DNA of 64,000 nt from Ruminiclostridium sufflavum DSM 19573 (GCF_003208175.1 NZ_QKMR01000017.1:33651-97650); one strand, 5' to 3'; shown: positions 28,393 to 37,533, counted from the first letter of the stretch. The notes: generated by a model from the letters alone, not told the origin. Translations and numbers: made by a program.

Positions 28393-29076
28393 ATGCTTAA
28401 CAAAGATTATGTTTATAAAGAGCCAGAAGAATGGACTAAAAGAAGAGATAAAATTAGGCAAGATCAAATTCCCATTGAAAACCTTCAAGAATTAGTTGAG
28501 AATGGAGCTAACGAAAGGGAAATCCAAAAAGTTATAAAACAAGATTTGTCGTTTTTATCTGATTACTTTCAATCCCCACAAGATGAGTATATTTGCTTGA
28601 CTGAATTACCTATTGGAGATGATATTGTAGATTTTGTTGTATTAACTTCTCGTTCAAGAATGTTAGTGTATTTAATTGAGGTAAAGGGAGCAGATTTTTT
28701 TACAGTTAAAGCAAGCCATTATAAAGGAATGAATGCACATATTCATGATGCAGTGAAGCAAATTAGTAATCATCTAAGATACATAGATAGTAATTATGAA
28801 ACGTTTAGAAATTATATACACAAAATTAGACAACAAGTAATTGATGAGAAGTATAAGCCGAATACCCTTTTAGGGCCTAAAGGGTATTTAGAAGTTGACC
28901 CTAATAAAGACATTAAAATTGAAACTGTTGTAATTGGGGGGAAATCTAAAGATGAATATACTGATAGCAGTGAGAGGACTCAGTTTGAGCGGGATAAATA
29001 TTGGCTACATGTTTATTCATGGGAGTCATTTTTAAGAAGGGTTGATAAAGTTCATGGGCACTATTTTAACAAATAA
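28393..29076 (+). CDS. Shedu-like nuclease (DUF4263)
   Basis: A 227-residue protein. I start at ATG 28393, which has AGGAAA upstream. The PD-(D/E)xK core is visible as DDIVDFVVLTSRSR then LVYLIEVKGAD near residues 88-113. KQISNHLRYI and a later VVIGGKSKDE are the other family landmarks. DUF4263 is the SduA domain of the single-gene Shedu antiphage system. This form is shorter than the ~400-residue SduA, so it lacks a long regulatory domain and might rely on neighbours for sensing. Confidence 0.8.
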   Translation: MLNKDYVYKEPEEWTKRRDKIRQDQIPIENLQELVENGANEREIQKVIKQDLSFLSDYFQSPQDEYICLTELPIGDDIVDFVVLTSRSRMLVYLIEVKGADFFTVKASHYKGMNAHIHDAVKQISNHLRYIDSNYETFRNYIHKIRQQVIDEKYKPNTLLGPKGYLEVDPNKDIKIETVVIGGKSKDEYTDSSERTQFERDKYWLHVYSWESFLRRVDKVHGHYFNK

Positions 29077-29145
29077 ATATTATGTCATTTGTTAATACAA
29101 ATGTAATTTTTACTAAGAAAAGGTCATTGATTTAAAGGAGGTAAA

Positions 29146-29649
29146 ATGCAAAAGAATATAGGAAGCAAAAGGAATATGGAAAGAAGCATTGATGTAGCAA
29201 CTTGTTATAATGAAATCGCATTAAAAAACTATCAAGCAGCTTCAATTCTTTTTAATAATAGAATGTATAATGAAGCGAGTTACTTATATATTCAATCCAT
29301 GGAAAAATCAGTGAAAGAGAAGATATGTAATATAATAGATTCTACTAATCCGTATTTTGGAAAAGAACTTAAGAATATTGGCCACTCAGTTGAAAAATCA
29401 ATAGATTTCCTAATTAGCATTTATTGCAGAGGTGATTTGATTTTACAGGAACAAATGAAAAATCAGATATGCAATGGGATACTCAAGAATTTTCGCTTTG
29501 AGTATTTGAATAATGATTTGAGATATCCGAATTACTATGAAAAAAATAAACATTATTCTATGCTAATAATTTCTGAAACAGACTGTCGAGAGATTCAGAA
29601 TATGGCTAATAATCTAAATAAATACTTAAAAGATTTAAGTAGAGTATAG
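29146..29649 (+). CDS. HEPN-like protein
   Basis: A 167-residue all-helical protein, ATG 29146, with AAAGGAGG upstream. YNEASYLYIQSMEKSVKEKI, a following IGHSVEKSIDFL helix and LRYPNYYEKNKHYS match the architecture of HEPN domains, which are often RNases or partners of nucleotidyltransferases in toxin-antitoxin and defence systems. The usual R-x4-6-H RNase motif is not clearly present, so it may be a non-catalytic HEPN. It lies in a tight gene run. Confidence 0.55.
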   Translation: MQKNIGSKRNMERSIDVATCYNEIALKNYQAASILFNNRMYNEASYLYIQSMEKSVKEKICNIIDSTNPYFGKELKNIGHSVEKSIDFLISIYCRGDLILQEQMKNQICNGILKNFRFEYLNNDLRYPNYYEKNKHYSMLIISETDCREIQNMANNLNKYLKDLSRV

Positions 29650-29733
29650 GATATGATTTTAACATAGCTATTGTAGGGAGTTAAAAGCTTTCTACAACAG
29701 AACAAAAATACTTATATCTAAGGGGGACTATAT

Positions 29734-30495
29734 TTGAATAGTAACAGAGACGAATTTCCACAAAATGTAAGAGAGACGATTGCCGAACGCGCAGGATACA
29801 TATGTTCAAATCCTTTGTGCAATAGATTAACTATAGGCCCATGTGAGGAAATTGATGAGAAGTCGTCTAAACATGGCGTAGCATCACATATTTGTGCTGC
29901 AAGCCCTAAAGGACCTAGATATGATATAAATCAAACTGAGGATGAGAGAAAAAGTATTAAAAATGCTATTTGGTTATGCGGATCTTGTTCTATTTTGGTT
30001 GATAAAAATAATGGTTTGGATTATCCTAAAGAAGTTTTAAAGGAATGGAAGAAGAAACATGAAGGTATAATAAAAAAGTATCTTGAAGGCGCAGAAAAAC
30101 TACGACTTAAAGGAAATCTCAATCAAGAAGAACTTACTTTAGTTAAGCATGTAGTAGCTTTTTTAGAGGATAGGGGAGCACTATTTGTAGAATTATTAGC
30201 TGAAAATAAAGAATGTGTAATTTTATCAATAAGAGAAATACGGACATTTTTAACACAAATCAAAGGTAATATTAAAGAAAGTGGTACAAGTTTAGAGGTT
30301 TTAGTTTCATTAATGATTAATGACTGTAGAACATTTATGAATACAACTTCAGTTAATTCGAATTGTGAAGATTTTATAAATCATCTGCAAATATTGAGGA
30401 ATAGATTAGGTGTGAGTTTACTAAAGATTGTAGAACAGTATGAAATAAATATAGGTGAACCTTTAAATATGATTTTGCCGCAAAATAAATTTTAA
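29734..30495 (+). CDS. HNH endonuclease-like protein
   Basis: A 253-residue protein starting at TTG after AAGGGGGA. Residues 20-110 form a zinc-bound HNH core: CSNPLCNR, then VASHICAASPKGPRYD, then NAIWLCGSCSILVDK and a final YPKEVLKEWKKKHE. The histidine in ASHI and the late CxxC are the expected metal and catalytic ligands. The C-terminal 140 residues are helical and unassigned, and may be a sensor or partner-binding part. It could be a stand-alone nuclease or the effector of this gene run. Confidence 0.78.
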   Translation: MNSNRDEFPQNVRETIAERAGYICSNPLCNRLTIGPCEEIDEKSSKHGVASHICAASPKGPRYDINQTEDERKSIKNAIWLCGSCSILVDKNNGLDYPKEVLKEWKKKHEGIIKKYLEGAEKLRLKGNLNQEELTLVKHVVAFLEDRGALFVELLAENKECVILSIREIRTFLTQIKGNIKESGTSLEVLVSLMINDCRTFMNTTSVNSNCEDFINHLQILRNRLGVSLLKIVEQYEINIGEPLNMILPQNKF

Positions 30496-30551
30496 ATATA
30501 AGAAAATTGCGCTCAAGAATAATTAAAAGTGAACTAAACGGGGGTAAGATT

Positions 30552-31649
30552 GTGTTTTTAACTGGCAAAAAGGAAATTAATATCATTGAATATACTTGTA
30601 CATCAGCTAGAAAAACAAGAGCAAGACTAAAAATAGATACAAGTAGCACGGTTTCTAAGAAAATAGAATTAACACCATTGAGATTAGCAGTAGCTATGGC
30701 TCGAACAATCCTTTCAGCAAAACCAAATGATATTGAATACTTGTTTCAAGGGATTAGTGCTTATTTCAATATTCAAATACTAATTGATTCCAGTAAAAAA
30801 AATTTAAGAATCAAAAATGAGTCAATTGAAAAATACAGAGACTTTTCTTTGAGTAGTAGAATTGGTGAACTTGCTCAAGGTATTAATTATTTGTTTGCGC
30901 AAGAGATTTTAAAGTATCCAATTGTATTAGATTTTCAAAACTACATAAAGACATTCAAACCAAGTGTGTCTTATTGTGGTGAAAGTCCTGATTTTATAAT
31001 TTGTGGAAAGGAGAGTAACAAGATAGCTATTTTAGAGTCAAAAGGCTCATGTCCAAGTAAAATTAATTTCAAATTGAAATCTACTATTAAATATGGTCTT
31101 GAACAATGTAAATCTGCTGAAAATTTTATAAAAAAGCACACATTTCCTGTGTCTGTACAAAACTCTTACGCTTCAGGAGTTTGGTTCTCATCAAGTTCTA
31201 AGTCGTGGGAATCAGCAATTCACTTTTCTGATCCAAGTAATGACAATGAAATAGATACTCTAGACTATCATAAAATGTTAAGAATTCATTATTCAACATG
31301 GTTTACGATGCTTGGATATATAAAATTAGCAAATGAATTACTATCAGATAGTACAATAGAGATTGTTGAACCTTACAAAAGTGAAATTTATGAGGGGAAT
31401 ACTTATATCCTATTTGAGTCGAATTCCCTATTTTATCCGGTTTTTAAGCCTGATGGTGTGGCAAAGAGTAATTTTCTTGAGAAAAATGTTATATTCGGAT
31501 TAGCGGAAAGAGTGTTGAAACTTATTCAAAGTCCCCACAGTCAGAATAGTTTAAATGAAGATACTTCGCCTATATTTTTTGAACCTATATCAAATGATGA
31601 TGTAGAGTTGTTTGCAGATGGCACTATTGCATTTTATAATCATTATTAA
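30552..31649 (+). CDS. PD-(D/E)xK nuclease-like protein
   Basis: A 365-residue protein. I prefer GTG 30552, seven bases after GGGGG; TTG 30507 lacks a good ribosome site. Near residues 150-170, SPDFIICGKESNKIAILESKG gives D...ExK, the core of a restriction-like nuclease. Flanking regions are helical with no known domain. It is the last gene of the five-gene run. Confidence 0.6.
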   Translation: MFLTGKKEINIIEYTCTSARKTRARLKIDTSSTVSKKIELTPLRLAVAMARTILSAKPNDIEYLFQGISAYFNIQILIDSSKKNLRIKNESIEKYRDFSLSSRIGELAQGINYLFAQEILKYPIVLDFQNYIKTFKPSVSYCGESPDFIICGKESNKIAILESKGSCPSKINFKLKSTIKYGLEQCKSAENFIKKHTFPVSVQNSYASGVWFSSSSKSWESAIHFSDPSNDNEIDTLDYHKMLRIHYSTWFTMLGYIKLANELLSDSTIEIVEPYKSEIYEGNTYILFESNSLFYPVFKPDGVAKSNFLEKNVIFGLAERVLKLIQSPHSQNSLNEDTSPIFFEPISNDDVELFADGTIAFYNHY

Positions 31650-31711
31650 CAGCAAAGAGAAAGAATGGAACTAAAAAATGCAAAAAGTCGCCAACGATAA
31701 AAGAAGCAATA

Positions 31712-31972
31712 ATGGTAGAATTGCTGGTGGAATTGTTTACATCAATTTTAGAAACAACAGTTAGTGAGGCAACAGCATATTTGATGAAAACAAAAGCTAC
31801 ATTAAAGAATTGCCTATTCGATGATAAATCAGAGTTTGGTAAAATTGATATAACCAAATCTGTACTGAATGAGACGATTGAACGTATAGTCATCAAGGAT
31901 GAAAGAACTGCAACGGTGTACTTTAAATCCGGATTAATTATGGAAAAAGACTTTATCAAGACAATTGAATAA
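31712..31972 (+). pseudogene. C-terminal scrap resembling a serine recombinase
   Basis: An 86-codon frame with no strong ribosome site. The end, ETIERIVIKDERTATVYFKSGLIMEKDF, resembles the strand-rich C-terminus of large serine recombinases (compare EVEFINGIVIERP and EIQFHSGIVMTEE in the recombinases at 12628-15043). The rest of the gene is missing. It is probably a relic of an earlier element at this site. Confidence 0.45.
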
Positions 31973-32190
31973 TTGTTCAGAATAAAGCTCTCAAACCACA
32001 ACTTGTTTGATAGTTTTATTGCGCACAATTTTTACTTACTGGTAAAGTTGTAGCAGCACTTCATGGTGCCTGACACAAATGATGGTTTCCGATGTAAAAT
32101 TCGGAGGGTAGGTTTCAAAAAAGCGGAGCATTGTAACCCGTTTTTAGAGAAAAATATCCCTCCGCCAAGGCCCTATTAGGCTCTGCCTAC
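31973..32190 (+). other. Non-coding relic DNA between recombinase scrap and RlmD-like fragment
   Basis: About 220 bases with no supported gene. The part from about 32060 onward is GC-richer than its surroundings, and a frame leading into the RlmD-like fragment stays open from near 32170. It looks like joined remnants rather than an active regulatory region. Confidence 0.35.
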
Positions 32191-32523
32191 ATCATTTTTG
32201 TCTACTCAAGGCACGTAGAGACGGTTGTTTGTTTGTCCAGAAAAAATCCGGATGACAGAATAGAAATCGACTTAAACCTTGACGAGCTTGATATTACTGC
32301 TTCTGAGAGTAAGGCTACCTATGAGGAAATCAAAGACCATGTTGAGAATAATCACGGTTTGAAAGTATCAAGCCTATATATTTCGCAGGTTAAAAGAAAA
32401 CTGGGTTTAGAGGTTGGTCAAAGCTACAACCTGCCAAAATCAGAAGACGCACGAGTGCCTAATTGTCCAGTTGAAAAGGAGCAAGCTATAACAGACGCAT
32501 TAAAGCATTTTATGATGATATAA
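32191..32523 (+). pseudogene. C-terminal fragment of a RlmD-type methyltransferase gene
   Basis: The frame reads SRHVETVVCLSRKNPDDRIE and then a ~90-residue domain including KATYEEIKDHVENN and LYISQVKRKLGLEVG. HVETVV.LSR is the C-terminal signature of RlmD (RumA) 23S rRNA methyltransferases. The appended domain, ending in PNCPVEKEQAITDALKHF, is often annotated with RlmD in Firmicutes. No catalytic part is present, so this is a remnant. Because rlmD 3' ends are known integration sites for some ICE families, it may mark an old attachment site. Confidence 0.55.
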
Positions 32524-32641
32524 AGGGTTTAAGTTATTTTTTAAATCATAAAAATAATAATAGGATTTTCTAAAATAGGTGTGAACTCAGATATATATCC
32601 CAAAATAGAAGCAATATTGTAGAAAGTCACTAAAATCAATT

Positions 32642-32670
32642 TTGACAAAAACACCACAATTGTGCTAAAC
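32642..32670 (+). promoter_or_regulatory. Promoter for the restriction endonuclease gene
   Basis: TTGACA at 32642-32647, a 17-base spacer ending in TGTG, and a weak -10 CTAAAC at 32665-32670. The start codon lies about 40 bases downstream. The perfect -35 and exact spacing support the call; the -10 is poor. Confidence 0.5.
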
Positions 32671-32708
32671 TGAAATGATTTAGTATAGTACAATTGGAGG
32701 CGTCTTTT

Positions 32709-33587
32709 GTGGATAAAGTAAAGTTATTAGAAAAATTCAGGGAAAAGGCAGATGAATATGCTACTGTAATAAATAATACGGGCAAAGATTATAAAGGAAA
32801 AGCTGGAGCAATAAATAAGGAAATAATGGGTTATGCTTCTAAGCGCATTGAAAAAGTATTAGAAAAGGGTCTACCATATGCAGAACAGTTAGATTCTATT
32901 TTACTTATAAATTATGTTTGCTATGTAGTCATGTTAGAATATCGTAATATGTTTTGGCCTTATGAGTACATGGCCTTTGCTCGTCGAATAGGTGAGATAT
33001 GGGAACCATTTTGTAAAACCCCATTCTATTATCCTGTCAAAGAGTTGAGGTTATATAATCCTCCAAGTTTTGGAGAAATACAGAAAGCCTTACAAGATAA
33101 AATAAATAATTTGGTAAGCAGTATAGATATACCTGAAAAAGCAAAAAAGGAGTTATTGCAATACTATAATGAAGTTTGGATGTTAATAGATAGTGGCAAT
33201 GTAAATTTAGGTTTAGACCTTCATTTTGAACAAGATGGTATATTCTATGACGTAGATTATAAAAGTGGTTTCAGTAGCAATGAAAAAGGAAATACTAATA
33301 GATTGTTATTAGTGGGTAGTATTTATGAATCATTACCCGACATACATAAAAATTTAATATTTGTACGACAGCCGGAAGAAGAAAATAACCATTATTTGAA
33401 GACATTAAAAAAGTCTCCATATTGGCAAGTATTTTGTGCTGATGAAGCGTATAATGCGATAGCACACTTTACAGGGTTTGACTTGAAGAAATGGATGATT
33501 GAGAATATGGATTGGGTAAATGATATAAGTCCACAGTTTAGAGAGTTTTTAAATCGTAATGCTCTATTAAAATATTTGACATGGTAA
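32709..33587 (+). CDS. Type II restriction endonuclease (probable)
   Basis: A 292-residue protein starting at GTG 32709, eight bases after TTGGAGG. Near residues 168-190, LGLDLHFEQDGIFYDVDYKS gives a D...DxK arrangement compatible with a PD-(D/E)xK nuclease. The remainder is helical. It is followed 71 bases later by an N6-adenine methyltransferase, the usual partner of such a protein. The recognition sequence cannot be deduced. The pairing is the strongest evidence for its role. Confidence 0.65.
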   Translation: MDKVKLLEKFREKADEYATVINNTGKDYKGKAGAINKEIMGYASKRIEKVLEKGLPYAEQLDSILLINYVCYVVMLEYRNMFWPYEYMAFARRIGEIWEPFCKTPFYYPVKELRLYNPPSFGEIQKALQDKINNLVSSIDIPEKAKKELLQYYNEVWMLIDSGNVNLGLDLHFEQDGIFYDVDYKSGFSSNEKGNTNRLLLVGSIYESLPDIHKNLIFVRQPEEENNHYLKTLKKSPYWQVFCADEAYNAIAHFTGFDLKKWMIENMDWVNDISPQFREFLNRNALLKYLTW

Positions 33588-33600
33588 TTGGTTCTGCGAT

Positions 33601-33642
33601 ACAATAGGATTACTTAAGATTTTACTTAAGTAATCCTATTGT
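33601..33642. promoter_or_regulatory. 18-bp perfect inverted repeat between R and M genes
   Basis: ACAATAGGATTACTTAAG at 33601-33618 is the exact reverse complement of 33625-33642, with a six-base loop. No U-tract follows, and the methyltransferase ATG lies 17 bases downstream, so it may be an attenuating hairpin or operator as well as, or instead of, a terminator. Confidence 0.75.
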
Positions 33643-33658
33643 TAATTTGGAGAAAATT

Positions 33659-35146
33659 ATGGATAATGTTTATCGTTCTTTTTATACAAAAAATAATTAC
33701 ATTACAAAATACATGGTAAGTATGATTGCCCCTACTCCCTCTGATAAGATACTGGAGCCTTGTGGTGGTGATGGTGTCTTTATAGATACCATGTTAGAGT
33801 TGGGTCAAAGTCTAAATATTGATACTTGCGATTTGAATATAGAAGCAGTAGAAACCTTAAAGCGTAAATATTCATACAACGAAAAAATTAAAATAAGACT
33901 TACAGATACTCTAATGGATGAAGTTTTTGACAGATATGCAGAGAATGGGCATTATGATAAAATTGTGGGTAATCCCCCCTACGGTGGTTGGCAAGAATAT
34001 GATAGACGCGATGAGTTGAAAAAGAAATATAATGGGTTCTATGTAAAGGAAACATATTCATTGTTTTTGTTGCGGTGTGTTTCGATACTTAGAAACAAAG
34101 GGGTTCTATCTTTTATTATACCTGACACCTTTTTATTTTTACATAATCATACTGCCCTTAGAAAATATCTGTTAGAAAACACAAAAATTAAAGAAATTTT
34201 GATTTTTCCAAGTAAGTTCTTCCCTGGTGTTTCTTTTGGGTATAGCAATTTAAGCATTATCACAGTAGAAAAGACGCACAGCACTCATGATGCTTTAAAT
34301 AACACCTTTAATGTAATAAAGGGTTTAAAAGTAGATAGAGATATAGAACGCATAGGTTTAAGAAGTAATATTGATGATTTAGAAACCATAACCCTTACAC
34401 AGAGAGATGTTTATAATAATGAACATCATGCATTTATTTTAAGTAATGATATTTTAAGTGATATTATTTCTAATTGTGAAACTAAATTAGGAGATATTGC
34501 AGAATGTGTCACAGGGATATATACAGGAAACAATCTTGGTTATATGGGTGTTGTAGATGCTTCTGTAAAAAACTCGAAGGATTATCCCGTAGTTCCTGTT
34601 GATTTAATTGATTTTAATTGTAATAGCCTACAGGGAACAGATGAAGCATATAAGTATATACCTATTATAAAAAGCTCCTCATCAACAAAATATGTTCGTA
34701 TTGGCAATGATTGGCTGATAGATTGGAGTAAGGATGCAATAAAGCATTATAATACTGATAAGAAGGCAAGATTCCAGAATTCATCGTATTATTTTAGAAC
34801 GGGTATAGGGTTGCCTATGGTTAAGAGTTCTAAAATAAATGCTACTCTTATGGTCAATAGGGTTTTTGACCAAAGTATTGTAGGGATTTTCCCTAAGGAT
34901 GAAAAGCATTTATACTTTCTTTTAGGATTTTTGAATTCAGATATTGCTAATAAATTGATTCACTTAATAAACCCTACTGCTAATAATTCGTCTAATTACT
35001 TAAAGAAATTACCTGTCATTCTTACTGTAGATAGTGATTTAGAGTATATAACATCATTGGTTAAAACTATAGTTGAAACGGGCAATATTGATAAAGGACA
35101 TGATAAAATAAATGAATATTTTAATCATTTGTTTAATATTGAATGA
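33659..35146 (+). CDS. N6-adenine DNA methyltransferase (type II modification)
   Basis: A 495-residue protein, ATG 33659, with TTTGGAG upstream. SAM-binding motif I is ILEPCGGDGVF near residues 29-39, and catalytic motif IV is NPPYGGW near residues 104-110, giving a TaqI/Eco57I-like gamma-class enzyme. The C-terminal 200 residues resemble a target recognition domain (CVTGIYTGNNLGYMG, INPTANNSSNYLKKLP). It should protect host DNA from the neighbouring nuclease. Confidence 0.88.
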   Translation: MDNVYRSFYTKNNYITKYMVSMIAPTPSDKILEPCGGDGVFIDTMLELGQSLNIDTCDLNIEAVETLKRKYSYNEKIKIRLTDTLMDEVFDRYAENGHYDKIVGNPPYGGWQEYDRRDELKKKYNGFYVKETYSLFLLRCVSILRNKGVLSFIIPDTFLFLHNHTALRKYLLENTKIKEILIFPSKFFPGVSFGYSNLSIITVEKTHSTHDALNNTFNVIKGLKVDRDIERIGLRSNIDDLETITLTQRDVYNNEHHAFILSNDILSDIISNCETKLGDIAECVTGIYTGNNLGYMGVVDASVKNSKDYPVVPVDLIDFNCNSLQGTDEAYKYIPIIKSSSSTKYVRIGNDWLIDWSKDAIKHYNTDKKARFQNSSYYFRTGIGLPMVKSSKINATLMVNRVFDQSIVGIFPKDEKHLYFLLGFLNSDIANKLIHLINPTANNSSNYLKKLPVILTVDSDLEYITSLVKTIVETGNIDKGHDKINEYFNHLFNIE

Positions 35147-35170
35147 TAAAAAATAAAAACAACTATAGCA

Positions 35171-35325
35171 TTGACAAGGCCTGTCAAGTGGGCTAATATG
35201 GTTATGTAAGATAGCTTTAAGCGACTTGTAACCAGTGAAACCGGAATAACCTCTGTAACCAAACGCAAGAACATTAAATAATAATTTTTAAGGTGTTTAT
35301 CTTTGTTGAGATAAACACCTTTTCT
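35171..35325 (+). ncRNA. Candidate small RNA or leader with its own promoter and terminator
   Basis: TTGACA at 35171-35176, exactly 17 bases, then TAATAT at 35194-35199 form a near-consensus promoter. About 90 bases from the expected start there is a 13-bp terminator stem (AAGGTGTTTATCT at 35290-35302 with its complement at 35309-35321), then TTCTATTT. The transcript has no credible reading frame. The -35 box is inside a near-palindrome TTGACAAGGCCTGTCAA, a likely repressor site. It could also be an attenuated leader for the 35397 gene. Confidence 0.5.
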
Positions 35326-35396
35326 ATTTAGAATGGCTTTTTTGATTTGTGTGTGCTACACTAAAACCAATAATTTGACAATTGGAGGTTGTGAAA

Positions 35397-36101
35397 ATGG
35401 AAAATAAGTCTGCTCAAACAACAAAGAAATCCGAGCCTAAGAAAAAAGTCATTTGGAAATTCAATGAAGGTAACACGATTATAGTTTCAGAGGAAAGCGT
35501 CAGGGCGGAAAATGAAAAGCGTTTTTCTTTTAAGTTAGAGAGATATAAGGACAGCGACACCTTTGAGGAAAGCTTGAAGATAACCAGTTATCTGCGTGGT
35601 AAGGAAAATGGCTCAATTGTCACCTCTATTTTGGACTTGGATAGTGACATTAAGCAACTTAGAAAATATGGCGTTGTGCTGGAGAATACATATTATCGTG
35701 ACCTCTACAAAACGATTGAACAGAATTATTTGGATATATCTGAAACATCGGTCACTTTGGGCGCAGATGACAACAGGATAACGGATTTAATTGGACAGGT
35801 TAAATTGTACGTTGAGGGGGATAAAACCCTTATAAAAGATGATTTGTGTTATGTCCCTGTCAACATGTTCAACGACCTTGCCTATGATTGCGGGTACAGC
35901 AGTTATGAAATGAAAACCTTGCGAGCCAGCTTAGATAAGCAGGGGTATCTTCATACAGTCGGGGACAGATATGCCATACTTGCCAGAATCAACGGCAAGC
36001 CTGAAAGAGTAATTGCATTCGACAGGAAGAAATTAGGGATTGAACTTCCTACAAAAAAGGACAGCAAGAAAACGGAAACGAGTGATACCAATGAAGCGTA
36101 A
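35397..36101 (+). CDS. Unknown protein paired with a D12-class methylase
   Basis: A 234-residue protein, ATG 35397, eight bases after GGAGG. The N-terminus is lysine-rich (residues 8-20). The middle is acidic with several predicted strands, and the C-terminus is again lysine-rich. No domain recognised. It overlaps the methylase start by 11 bases, so it is translationally coupled and may modulate or help that enzyme. Confidence 0.6.
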   Translation: MENKSAQTTKKSEPKKKVIWKFNEGNTIIVSEESVRAENEKRFSFKLERYKDSDTFEESLKITSYLRGKENGSIVTSILDLDSDIKQLRKYGVVLENTYYRDLYKTIEQNYLDISETSVTLGADDNRITDLIGQVKLYVEGDKTLIKDDLCYVPVNMFNDLAYDCGYSSYEMKTLRASLDKQGYLHTVGDRYAILARINGKPERVIAFDRKKLGIELPTKKDSKKTETSDTNEA

Positions 36102-37386
36102 GCCAACCCTTTCCATTGCTCCCTATTATGGCGGCAAGGGGCGCATGGCCCATTTTATTGCCGACCGTTTGAATTATGATGACAGCGACATTTTTATAAC
36201 TCCCTTTGGCGGTATGTGCAGGGTGCTTTTGAACAAACCTAGGCATAAAGTTGAGCGCTACAATGATTATAGTTCAGCCTTGCAAGCTCTTATGCGGGTG
36301 CTGTCAGATGCAGAATTGGCAAGGACGTTTATCCACCGCCTTTATGAGGAAACGGAATACAGCCAAGAGGAATTTGACAAGCAGAAGGCCATTTACGATA
36401 ATGCTGAAATTGATTTGGAAGAGCAGGAAAGGGGAAAATTAAAAAAGCTGTTGACTTCAAAAAAGATTGTCGAGCCTGTTACAGCCAATGCACTGTTGGA
36501 TGAAATCATGTATGAGGCTACCCACCCTGTCAAAAGTAAAGAACCTAACAAAAACAAGCGGAATCATAGGGACGTAAGTAATTCCGTTCAAAAGTCAATC
36601 AGCACTCTAAAAGATAGTTTAACGAAAGATAATGACTTCCGTGTAGAGTTTGAAAAACAGCTCTCAAACTGGGTTCAGCTTTATTTACTGAAATCCAGTC
36701 AGGGATATCTTGAACGGACGCAGGATATAGGCGAAGCTGTCTCGGATATAGATTTGGCAGTTGCAACATACTATGTCTTTCAATGCAGCCGTGACGGTAT
36801 GGGTCAAACCTACAGCAAAGAAAAGTTTCAGGACACCGACCATTATTTGAAGCAAGTGATGAAATTATATGACTGTGCGGAACGGCTGGAGGGCGTATAT
36901 ATCCATCAAATTGACGCTGTTGACTTTTTTAGGCGTAGATTGTTTGTGGACATTGACACGCCAATAGAAAATGTGCCTCCTCAATACCGTATGATGAATG
37001 AGTGGATAAACAATCCAAGGGTCATGATGTACTGTGACCCAAGCTATATCAGTGTGGAGCATGAAGCAAAACTATTGAAGGATATTGATATTGACGCTGA
37101 AAAGAGCTTGTCGGAGGCCATTCAAAAAAAGTACGACAGTAAGAAAATGCCTAAAAATCTTGGTGAGGTATACGCAAGGTCATTCGGATATGACGAGCAG
37201 GAAAAGTTTCTAAGGTGTATACAGAAGGCAAAGTGTAGAATACTGGTCAGCAATTATGATTTGGCACTCTATAATAAATACCTCAATGAGGATGCGGGCT
37301 GGAGACGGGAAGAATTCATTACAACGACTGGGGTTGGCGGTAAAGTGGACAATACCCGTGTGGAGGTCATTTGGTATAACTACTGA
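36091..37386 (+). CDS. D12-class N6-adenine methyltransferase with DPSY motif
   Basis: A 431-residue protein, ATG 36091. YYGGKGRMAHFIADRL (residues ~11-27) and TPFGGMCRVLLNKP (residues ~35-48) are the SAM-binding motifs, and YCDPSYIS near residues 313-320 is motif IV. The usual sequence is DPPY. A serine at the third position is tolerated in some methylases, so activity is likely but not certain. A long charged insertion (residues ~85-180) makes it larger than Dam. It is probably a phage or plasmid orphan methylase. Confidence 0.75.
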   Translation: MKRKPTLSIAPYYGGKGRMAHFIADRLNYDDSDIFITPFGGMCRVLLNKPRHKVERYNDYSSALQALMRVLSDAELARTFIHRLYEETEYSQEEFDKQKAIYDNAEIDLEEQERGKLKKLLTSKKIVEPVTANALLDEIMYEATHPVKSKEPNKNKRNHRDVSNSVQKSISTLKDSLTKDNDFRVEFEKQLSNWVQLYLLKSSQGYLERTQDIGEAVSDIDLAVATYYVFQCSRDGMGQTYSKEKFQDTDHYLKQVMKLYDCAERLEGVYIHQIDAVDFFRRRLFVDIDTPIENVPPQYRMMNEWINNPRVMMYCDPSYISVEHEAKLLKDIDIDAEKSLSEAIQKKYDSKKMPKNLGEVYARSFGYDEQEKFLRCIQKAKCRILVSNYDLALYNKYLNEDAGWRREEFITTTGVGGKVDNTRVEVIWYNY

Positions 37387-37400
37387 CAGAAAAGAATAAT

Positions 37401-37436
37401 GGCACTCACCTTTTGGGGTGGGTGCCGTTGTGTTTT
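37401..37436 (+). terminator. Rho-independent terminator after the D12 methylase
   Basis: GGCACTCACC at 37401-37410 pairs with GGTGGGTGCC at 37417-37426 with one wobble pair, followed by GTTGTGTTTT. It lies 15 bases after the methylase stop. Confidence 0.65.
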
Positions 37437-37533
37437 ATATCTGCATTTTCTTGAAAGTGCACTGCCAAGTCTTATACCTCCAATGAAGCAGTTTTGTATT
37501 ACTACTGCAAGCTGAATAATTGGAGGTTTTATT

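Noticed and set aside
32060..32190. Possible tRNA or structured RNA in the GC-richer relic
   Set aside because: No cloverleaf or convincing stem could be found by eye.
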